A stretch of 64,000 nucleotides of DNA from Streptomyces sp. JH34 (GTDB lineage Bacteria; Actinomycetota; Actinomycetes; Streptomycetales; Streptomycetaceae): the NCBI RefSeq assembly GCF_029428875.1, contig NZ_JAJSOO010000001.1, forward strand, positions 3,720,001 through 3,784,000, given 5' to 3'. A program made the position numbers and the translations under genes. Of this stretch, positions 58,285-64,000 are shown in pieces (position 1 is the first letter of the stretch; each line of letters opens with the position of its first letter). The notes below the pieces were generated by a model that did no database searches, was not told the origin of the DNA, and was given only the letters and a program-made list of their open reading frames with translations.

Positions 58285-59385
58285 TCAGAGCTCCTTCGGG
58301 TCCGCGGTGGAGGCGGCACGGGCGGCGGCGACCGCCGGGTGGACGGGGGCGTCCGGCACTCCGGCCGGGCGCAGGCGGGCGAACTCCTTGCGCAGTACGG
58401 GCACGACCTCCTCGCCCAGGAGGTCCAGCTGCTCCAGGACCGTCTTCAGCGGCAGTCCCGCGTGGTCCATCAGGAAGAGCTGGCGCTGGTAGTCGCCGAC
58501 CTCCTCACGGAAGGACAGCGTCCGGTCGATGACCTCCTGCGGCGAGCCGACGGTCAGCGGGGTCTGCTGGGTGAAGTCCTCCAGCGAGGGCCCGTGGCCG
58601 TAGACCGGCGCGTTGTCGAAGTACGGGCGGAACTCCCGTACCGCGTCCTGCGAGTTCTTCCTCATGAACACCTGGCCGCCGAGGCCCACGATGGCCTGCT
58701 CGGCGGTGCCGTGCCCGTAGTGGGCGTAGCGGCGCCGGTAGAGGTCGACCATCTTCTTGGTGTGCTCCATGGGCCAGAAGATGTTGTTGTGGAAGAACCC
58801 GTCGCCGTAGTAGGCGGCCTGCTCGGCGATCTCGGGGGAGCGGATGGAGCCGTGCCAGACGAACGGCGGGACGCCGTCCAGCGGGCGCGGGGTCGCGGTG
58901 AAGGACTGCAGCGGGGTGCGGAACTTCCCCTCCCAGTCGACGACGTCCTCGCGCCACAGCTTGTGGAGCAGCGCGTAGTTCTCGATCGCGAGCGGGATGC
59001 CCTGGCGGATGTCCTTGCCGAACCAGGGGTAGACCGGCCCGGTGTTGCCGCGGCCCATCATCAGGTCGACCCGGCCGTCGGCCAGGTGCTGGAGCGTGGC
59101 GTAGTCCTCGGCGATCTTCACCGGGTCGTTGGTGGTGATCAGCGTGGTGGAGGTGGAGAGGATCAGCTTCTCGGTGCGGGCGGCGATGTAGCCGAGCGTG
59201 GTCGTCGGCGAGGACGGGACGAACGGCGGGTTGTGGTGCTCACCGGTCGCGAAGACGTCCAGGCCCACTTCCTCGGCCTTCAGCGCGATCGCCAGGGTCG
59301 CCTTGATCCGCTCGTTCTCGCTCGGTGTCGTACCGGTCGTGGGGTCGGTGGTGACATCCCCGACGGTGAAGATCCCGAACTGCAT
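58285..59385 (-). CDS. luciferase-like (LLM) FMN-dependent oxidoreductase, CE1758 type
   Basis: The 366-residue protein is a TIM-barrel flavin monooxygenase (M-Q-F-G-I-F-T-V-G-D, D-V-F-A-T-G-E-H-H, M-M-G-R-G-N-T-G, and a conserved W-H-G-S). The substrate is unknown. ATG 59385 is preferred over 59400 because GGAGG lies 8 bases upstream. An 18-base motif shared with the pirin promoter lies 26 bases before it, so the operon is probably controlled by a redox- or drug-sensing repressor. Confidence 0.93.
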   Translation of the reverse strand: MQFGIFTVGDVTTDPTTGTTPSENERIKATLAIALKAEEVGLDVFATGEHHNPPFVPSSPTTTLGYIAARTEKLILSTSTTLITTNDPVKIAEDYATLQHLADGRVDLMMGRGNTGPVYPWFGKDIRQGIPLAIENYALLHKLWREDVVDWEGKFRTPLQSFTATPRPLDGVPPFVWHGSIRSPEIAEQAAYYGDGFFHNNIFWPMEHTKKMVDLYRRRYAHYGHGTAEQAIVGLGGQVFMRKNSQDAVREFRPYFDNAPVYGHGPSLEDFTQQTPLTVGSPQEVIDRTLSFREEVGDYQRQLFLMDHAGLPLKTVLEQLDLLGEEVVPVLRKEFARLRPAGVPDAPVHPAVAAARAASTADPKEL

Positions 59386-59410
59386 GGCGCCCGCCTCCAT
59401 AGGTGATGCG

Positions 59411-59428
59411 TTTGGTTGAACGTTGAAC
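59411..59428 (-). promoter_or_regulatory. 18-base motif shared with the pirin promoter
   Basis: On the minus strand GTTCAACGTTCAACCAAA, a near-palindromic tandem of GTTCAAC, matches the pirin site at 16 of 18 bases. The spacing to the start is similar in both genes. Confidence 0.5.
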
Positions 59429-59633
59429 TACCTGGACACACCCTACAACGGAGTCCCCCCGTCACCTATTCCGCTGGCCTCCCCAGGGGCCGCGCGACCG
59501 CGCCGCATACCCGTTCCACCTGGGAGGACACGCCGGCCGACAGCGATCGTGCGACCGCTCCCAGCCCCTGCGTGCACGGCAGGGACGCGGCCGCGAACGA
59601 CGCCGGACCCGGTCTCCGAAGGCCGGTGCACGC

Positions 59634-59639
59634 TACACT
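59634..59639 (+). promoter_or_regulatory. putative -10 element of the trpS leader
   Basis: TACACT ends 7 bases before the leader peptide ATG, so transcription probably begins at that ATG. Confidence 0.65.
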
Positions 59640-59646
59640 CGGCGCC

Positions 59647-59688
59647 ATGACCTCCGTACCGTGCCGGAACTGGTGGCGCTCCTCCTAG
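59647..59688 (+). CDS. trpS leader peptide with tandem Trp codons
   Basis: A 13-codon reading frame (M-T-S-V-P-C-R-N-W-W-R-S-S) with two adjacent Trp codons at 59671-59676 ends within the first attenuator hairpin. It starts 7 bases after a TACACT box and has no ribosome site, so it is probably leaderless. Ribosome stalling at the Trp codons when charged tRNA-Trp is scarce would control trpS. The same kind of leader is known for the auxiliary trpRS1 of Streptomyces coelicolor. Confidence 0.88.
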   Translation: MTSVPCRNWWRSS

Positions 59689-59745
59689 GAGCGGCCACCT
59701 TCATCTGCGCGGAACCAGGGCCGTTCGACGAGGACGGCCCTTTTC
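59672..59745 (+). promoter_or_regulatory. transcription attenuator of trpS
   Basis: Three alternative pairings are visible: a 1:2 hairpin (59672-59683 with 59687-59699, one bulge), a 2:3 antiterminator (59689-59696 with 59719-59726, 8 pairs with one G-U) and a 3:4 terminator (59717-59724 with 59734-59741) followed by TTTCT. Stalling at the Trp codons would cover strand 1, allow 2:3 pairing and prevent termination. Confidence 0.85.
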
Positions 59746-59808
59746 TGTTGCCCCGGCACCCCATGGCGGGCCGTCCTCCACGTGTAGACCACCGGCGAGG
59801 AGACCCCC

Positions 59809-60867
59809 GTGACCATGACCACCGACCTGCCCGTCAGCCCCGCCGCGCGCCGCAGCGCCGAGCTGGAGGCGCGGCTCGCCCGCGACCCCGGCCGCTTCCG
59901 CGTCCTCACCGGGGACCGGCCCACCGGCGCGCTGCACCTCGGGCACTACTTCGGCACCCTCCACAACCGGGTGCGTCTCCAGGACCTCGGTGTGGACGTC
60001 TTCGTGCTCATCGCCGACTACCAGGTCCTCACGGACCGCGACGTCGCCGAGCGGCTCACCGAGCATGTGGAGGGGTTGCTGCTGGACTATCTCGCCATCG
60101 GGATCGACCCCGCCCGCGCGACGGTCTTCAACCACAGCGCGGTCCCGGCGCTCAACCAGCTGCTGCTGCCGTTCCTGTCCCTCGTGTCCGTCGCCGAACT
60201 CGGCCGCAACCCCACCGTGAAGGACGAGATCGCCCACTCCCGGCAGTCCGCCGTCAGCGGTCTCATGTACACCTACCCGGTGCACCAGGCCGCCGACATC
60301 CTGTTCTGCAAGGGCAACCTCGTACCCGTCGGCCAGGACCAGCTGCCGCACCTGGAGATCACCCGCACCGTGGCCAGACGCTTCAACGAGCGGTACGGGA
60401 AGGTCTTCCCCGAGCCCGACGCACTGCTCTCGGCCGCACCCCTGCTGCTCGGCACCGACGCCACCAAGATGAGCAAGAGCCGGGGCAACTCCATCGCGCT
60501 CGGGGCCGGTGCCGACGAGACCGCCCGGCTGATCAAGGGAGCCACCACCGACGCCGAGCGGCACATCACCTACGAGCCCGAGCGGCGGCCGGGGGTGTCG
60601 AGCCTCGTGCTGCTGGCGGCGCTCTGCCTGGGCCGCGACCCGCACGCGGTCGCCGAGGAGATCGGGAACAGCGGCGCCGCCGGCCTCAAGCGGACCGTGA
60701 CGGAGGCCGTCAACGCGGCGATGGCCCCGATCCGCGCCCGGCGCGCCGAGTACGCGCAGGACATGGGGTACGTACGAGGCGTGCTGCGTGCCGGGAACGA
60801 GCGGGCGAACGCCGTGGCCGAGACGACCCTGGAGGAGGTGCGGGAGGCGATGGGAATGTCCCGCTGA
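59809..60867 (+). CDS. trpS: tryptophanyl-tRNA synthetase, attenuation-controlled copy
   Basis: The 352-residue protein is a class I TrpRS: G-D-R-P-T-G-A-L-H-L-G-H-Y (HIGH-type) near residue 38, and T-K-M-S-K-S-R-G near residue 222. The Trp leader upstream suggests this is the regulated, possibly indolmycin-resistant, TrpRS rather than the housekeeping enzyme; the genome should then hold a second trpS. GTG 59809 has GAGGAG 6 bases upstream; ATG 59815 is an alternative. Confidence 0.95.
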   Translation: MTMTTDLPVSPAARRSAELEARLARDPGRFRVLTGDRPTGALHLGHYFGTLHNRVRLQDLGVDVFVLIADYQVLTDRDVAERLTEHVEGLLLDYLAIGIDPARATVFNHSAVPALNQLLLPFLSLVSVAELGRNPTVKDEIAHSRQSAVSGLMYTYPVHQAADILFCKGNLVPVGQDQLPHLEITRTVARRFNERYGKVFPEPDALLSAAPLLLGTDATKMSKSRGNSIALGAGADETARLIKGATTDAERHITYEPERRPGVSSLVLLAALCLGRDPHAVAEEIGNSGAAGLKRTVTEAVNAAMAPIRARRAEYAQDMGYVRGVLRAGNERANAVAETTLEEVREAMGMSR

Positions 60868-60874
60868 CCTCCAC

Positions 60875-60916
60875 GGCACCGGTGGGGGCACCCGTGCCGC
60901 CACCGGTGCCCCCACC
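60875..60916. terminator. inverted repeats between convergent trpS and channel genes
   Basis: Two overlapping perfect repeats (60875-60884 with 60901-60910, and 60881-60891 with 60906-60916) lie between convergent stops and can form alternative hairpins. Confidence 0.65.
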
Positions 60917-60935
60917 CCCGGCCCGCCGCCACGGC

Positions 60936-62939
60936 TCAGCGGCGGGCCACCGAGCGCCGCCCGCGCAGCAGCTCGGCCAGACCGCGCCGGGTCGCAGCGA
61001 TCACCACCCGGTCCTCCGCACGCAGCACATAGCCCGGGTGCAGGTCCCAGACCAGGCCGGAGGGACGGTCCGGGGCACCCGGACCCGCCGGGTCGAGCGG
61101 GTCGTACGGCGGTACGGCGCCCAGGTCCGGGAGCCGGTCGGCGGGCGGGGTGGCGTCCAGGGCCAGGACCCGCCAGGCACCCGCCCGGAACGCCTGGTCG
61201 ACGGTCCGGCCCTCCAGCTGGGGGTGACCCGACACCTCCAGGGCGGCGAACAGCATCACCTTGCGCTCCACCGGGACCGCTCCCAGGATCTGCCGGCCCA
61301 TCATGGCGACCGCGAACGACGGCGCGGCCAGATGGGACACGGAGCGGGAACGGGTCAGGGCCCCCGGGTGCGCCGTGCGCAGGGTGCGGTAGACGGCGGT
61401 GGCGAACTCGTCGTCGTACAGACGCAGCGCCACCCTCAGGTCCGGCTTCAGCGAGCGGGCGTACAGCGCGGCCTCGAGGTTCGTGGTGTCGATGCTCGTG
61501 AGGGCGAGCAGGGCGCGCGCCCGGCGGATCTTGGCCGCCTCCAGCACACCCTCCTGGGTCACGTCGCCCAGGACCGTCGGGACGTGCAGACTGCGGGCCA
61601 GCGGGATGCCGCGCGCCTCCGGGTCCTCCTCGACGACCACCACCGGGATGTCCAGCTCGCGCAGCCGCACCAGGACCCGCGTGCCGATCTTGCCCAGCCC
61701 CAGCAGGACCACGTGGCCGGAAAGACCGCGTGGTGGGCGGCGCAGCGAGGAGGCGTTGCGCAGCGAGCCGAAGGCCTCCAGGACGGCGGCGACGAGCAGC
61801 GGCAGCAGCAGGAGCCCGGCCATGCCGGAGAGCAGCTGGATGACCTGGCGGGAGTCGGTGTCGGTGTCCTCGACCGCGGGGTCCCCCATCGCCAGCAGGT
61901 CGAGCATCGTCAGATAGGCGGCGTGCACCGGGCTGTCGCCCGTGGTGATCACGGAGGCGACCGCCAGGGCGACGACGGCCGCCGCGACACCGAGGGCCGA
62001 CCACCGCAGGCGTCGCGAGAAGACGGTGCCGAGCGGCGCGCCCCTGCCTCCCATCCGGGTCGGCGCCCGGTCGGGCCCCGCCTGGCTGATGGCCTCCAGG
62101 ACGATCGTGCCCCGGCCGGTGGCGGCGTTCACCGTCGCCCGGTCGGGCAGCAGCTGGGGCCCCTCGTCGCCGCTGCTGTCGGAGCCCTCGGCGCCGGCCG
62201 GGTCCTGGCTGGTGGAGGAGAGCAGGGCCAGCGTGCACAGTCCGGGGTCGGCCAGTTCGCCCGGCCGCGGCGGGGTGCGTTCGACGGCTCGCAGGAGCAG
62301 GCCCTCGGCCTGGATCACCTTGCTGCTCCCGGTCAGCGCGGTGGCGGCCAGCGCGGGGGCCACGGTGTCCGCGTCGGACAGGACGGTGGTGGAGGCGTCC
62401 ATCGTGGCGGGGTCGAGGCCAGGCACGGAGACGGCGGCCGCCTGGTCGAGGAGCGTCTCCAGGTGCTGGCCGAGCTTGCGGTTGTAGAGCCGGATGACGA
62501 GGCGCAGACGGGGATTGAGCCGACGTGCCGTCAGGGCCGCCCGTATGTTCAGCTCGTCGTCGTCGTAGACGAGCGCGAGCGCGGCGGCCCGGTCGACGCC
62601 CGCCTCCTCCAGCACGTCGTCGGAGGGCTCGTGCGCCTCCATGATGCGGACGGCCTCGACCCCGGCGTTGGTGTCGCCGTCCCCGCCGCCTCCGTTACGG
62701 CTCATGGCCGCCGACATCCGGCCGAACAGGGCCCCCGCGCGCGCCCGTTGGGTCAGCGGCAGTTCCGGCCTGCGGGTGTCGCGCCCCGGCGGGACGAGGA
62801 GCGTCACCCGCTCCCCGTAGACGTAGCGCAGCTCGACGGCGAGCCGGCGGGCGAGGGTGTCGTCGCCGCAGACCACCATGTGGCCGCTGATCGGGGGGCG
62901 TTGGGGCTGTGGAGGAAGTGATGACACGGAACCCAGCAT
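60936..62939 (-). CDS. two-RCK ion-channel-like membrane protein (CASTOR/POLLUX-related)
   Basis: The 667-residue protein reads: N-terminal NAD-binding RCK-like domain (about 18-240; S-G-H-M-V-V-C-G-D-D-T), linker, first membrane helix (about 313-333), a pore-like loop (about 341-355, ending L-L-A-M-G-D-P), second helix (about 365-390), and a C-terminal RCK domain (from 407; G-L-G-K-I-G at 414-419). This resembles the plant CASTOR/POLLUX cation channels and their bacterial relatives. The pore loop lacks T-V-G-Y-G, so selectivity is unclear. GGAGG lies 9 bases before ATG 62939. It follows the AAA ATPase gene by 17 bases. Confidence 0.88.
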   Translation of the reverse strand: MLGSVSSLPPQPQRPPISGHMVVCGDDTLARRLAVELRYVYGERVTLLVPPGRDTRRPELPLTQRARAGALFGRMSAAMSRNGGGGDGDTNAGVEAVRIMEAHEPSDDVLEEAGVDRAAALALVYDDDELNIRAALTARRLNPRLRLVIRLYNRKLGQHLETLLDQAAAVSVPGLDPATMDASTTVLSDADTVAPALAATALTGSSKVIQAEGLLLRAVERTPPRPGELADPGLCTLALLSSTSQDPAGAEGSDSSGDEGPQLLPDRATVNAATGRGTIVLEAISQAGPDRAPTRMGGRGAPLGTVFSRRLRWSALGVAAAVVALAVASVITTGDSPVHAAYLTMLDLLAMGDPAVEDTDTDSRQVIQLLSGMAGLLLLPLLVAAVLEAFGSLRNASSLRRPPRGLSGHVVLLGLGKIGTRVLVRLRELDIPVVVVEEDPEARGIPLARSLHVPTVLGDVTQEGVLEAAKIRRARALLALTSIDTTNLEAALYARSLKPDLRVALRLYDDEFATAVYRTLRTAHPGALTRSRSVSHLAAPSFAVAMMGRQILGAVPVERKVMLFAALEVSGHPQLEGRTVDQAFRAGAWRVLALDATPPADRLPDLGAVPPYDPLDPAGPGAPDRPSGLVWDLHPGYVLRAEDRVVIAATRRGLAELLRGRRSVARR

Positions 62940-62956
62940 GCCTTGCCACCTCCGGT

Positions 62957-64000
62957 TCAGTCGGGCGTGTCGGTGATCATCGCGTGACGGGGACGTGGAC
63001 CCGCGTCCGGGCGGCGGGGGCCCGCGGCCCGCTCGATGGCGGCCTCGACCGCCGCGAGCCGGTCCGCCAGCAACCCGAGCGCCCCGACCGCACGCGAGGC
63101 GGGATCGCCCTCCGGGCCGCCGAGGGCCTGGACGCGCAGGTAGGCGGAGACGACCGCCTGCCGGCGCTCCGCCCGGTCCGGGGTGAGCGTGCCCCGGAGC
63201 TCGGCCAGTTTGAGCAGGTTCCACTCGGCGCCCGTGGTGAGCGTCTGGGCTTCCCCGGCGTAGTGGTCGTCGATGACGGCGGCGAGCTCCTCGTCGTTCA
63301 TCACGGGCACGATCCGCTGCGCGATCTTGTTCATGTCGCGGTAGGAGCCCTGCAGACGGAACGGCGGCTCGGTGCGGCCGGCGTCCGACTGCCCGGCCGA
63401 GGCGATGTACGCCGCGTTCACCGCGAGCACGGTCTCCCGGGCGGTCAGCAGATGGCGCAGTACGGAGAGGATCCGGTCCAGTTCGGCAGGAGCGTACGGG
63501 TGCTCCAGCTGTCCGGCCCCCGCGGCGGGAACACCGCCGGCGGCGAGCCGCACCAGCAGGTCGAGGTCGCTCCGGGAGCGGGCGGCGAGTGGGGCGAGGA
63601 CCGGGTTGGCGGTCAGGGCGTTCTCGACGAAGCTCAGGGCGAAGACCTCGTCCCGGCCGCTCAGGACGTCGCCGAGATTCCAGACGTCCGCACGGTTGGC
63701 GAGCATGTCCGGAATCCGGAAGCGCGCGCCGGACTCGGTGTACGGATTGCCCGCCATCACCACGGCGAACCGCTTCCCCCGCAGGTCGTAGCTGCGGGTC
63801 TGCCCGTCCCACACCCCTTCGACGCGACGGGTGGCGTCGCAGAGCGGGATGAACTTCTGGAGCAGCTCCGGCGAGGTGTGCTGGATGTCGTCCAGGTACA
63901 GGAGCGTGTTGCCGCCCGCCTCGAACGCGAAGTTGATCTTCTCGACCTCCTGCCGGGCGGTCGCGCCGGGCGCCAGCGCCGGGTCGAGGGACGTCACCCC
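62957..64000 (-). CDS. large AAA ATPase (annotated elsewhere as DNA repair ATPase), C-terminal part
   Basis: The frame is open to the window end, so this is the C-terminal 347 residues of a longer protein. It shows a Walker B-like stretch N-T-L-L-Y-L-D-D-I-Q and sensor-type V-V-M-A-G-N-P-Y-T-E, followed by R-F-R-I-P-D-M-L-A-N-R-A-D-V-W, typical of a MoxR-like AAA module, then a helical C-terminal part. I recall very long actinobacterial proteins of this type labelled DNA repair ATPases, but their function is not proved. It reads into the channel gene with a 17-base gap, so the two are probably one operon. Confidence 0.75.
   Translation of the reverse strand, partial: GVTSLDPALAPGATARQEVEKINFAFEAGGNTLLYLDDIQHTSPELLQKFIPLCDATRRVEGVWDGQTRSYDLRGKRFAVVMAGNPYTESGARFRIPDMLANRADVWNLGDVLSGRDEVFALSFVENALTANPVLAPLAARSRSDLDLLVRLAAGGVPAAGAGQLEHPYAPAELDRILSVLRHLLTARETVLAVNAAYIASAGQSDAGRTEPPFRLQGSYRDMNKIAQRIVPVMNDEELAAVIDDHYAGEAQTLTTGAEWNLLKLAELRGTLTPDRAERRQAVVSAYLRVQALGGPEGDPASRAVGALGLLADRLAAVEAAIERAAGPRRPDAGPRPRHAMITDTPD

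Overview
The window is high-GC DNA with dense genes, strong G/C at third codon positions, many GTG starts and frequent leaderless promoters, and its families are typical of Streptomyces (paired branched-chain keto-acid dehydrogenase clusters, PASTA-type Ser/Thr kinases, an AfsR/SARP regulator, a SpoIIE phosphatase/anti-sigma hybrid, Bpa proteasome activator, mycothiol-linked DinB-like enzyme). Two perfect copies and one near copy of the 14-base actinobacterial parS site suggest it lies in the core chromosome near oriC. I saw no prophage, insertion sequence, tRNA, rRNA, CRISPR array or biosynthetic cluster. The window cuts a gene at each end.

Layout. 1-2815: end of a first E1alpha-E1beta-E2 2-oxoacid dehydrogenase operon. 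2910-6627: a tightly overlapped operon of MobA-like nucleotidyltransferase, MoeA and a two-TM K+ channel, with a parS site inside the moeA/channel overlap. 6870-9857: quinone oxidoreductase, Bpa and a small membrane-anchored protein, separated by tandem-repeat-rich spacers. 10050-13574: two divergent receptor-type Ser/Thr kinases. 13722-16153: a DevR/DosR-like response regulator, a PPOX flavoprotein and an APH-family kinase on one strand, with a DosR-box-like palindrome before the PPOX gene. 16501-20052: a second, complete keto-acid dehydrogenase operon.

20137-33090: D-Ala-D-Ala carboxypeptidase, GntR-MFS operon, DinB-like protein, nitrilase-family hydrolase, a second parS site fused into a 32-bp palindrome, LURP-one protein, thioredoxin/NHL protein, DUF4232 lipoprotein, AfsR-type regulator, a DUF6458 protein and M18 aminopeptidase. 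33255-42072: FadE5-like acyl-CoA dehydrogenase, SseB-domain protein, pirin, AI-2E family membrane protein, SpoIIE/HATPase regulator, AspRS. 42281-49566: Tat-exported intradiol dioxygenase, L,D-transpeptidase-like lipoprotein, MetRS, OmpR-type two-component pair, vWA protein.

49858-64000: PhoX phosphatase behind a PHO box, a secreted protein whose mRNA would start with a hairpin, S4 RNA-binding protein, small DUF proteins, an oxidoreductase, membrane proteins, a UspA protein, a coupled LLM flavin oxidoreductase/FMN reductase pair, TrpRS behind a complete transcription attenuator with a WW leader peptide, a two-RCK ion-channel-like protein, and the end of a large AAA ATPase.

The most rewarding signals are regulatory: the parS sites, the trpS attenuator, the DosR-like box, the PHO box, and an 18-base motif shared by the pirin and LLM promoters. 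The oddest coding feature is the MoeA N-terminal region, where a 15-base tandem repeat sits in a segment whose codon pattern fits a different frame. Most genes are recognisable families; I cannot point to a clearly new multi-gene system.
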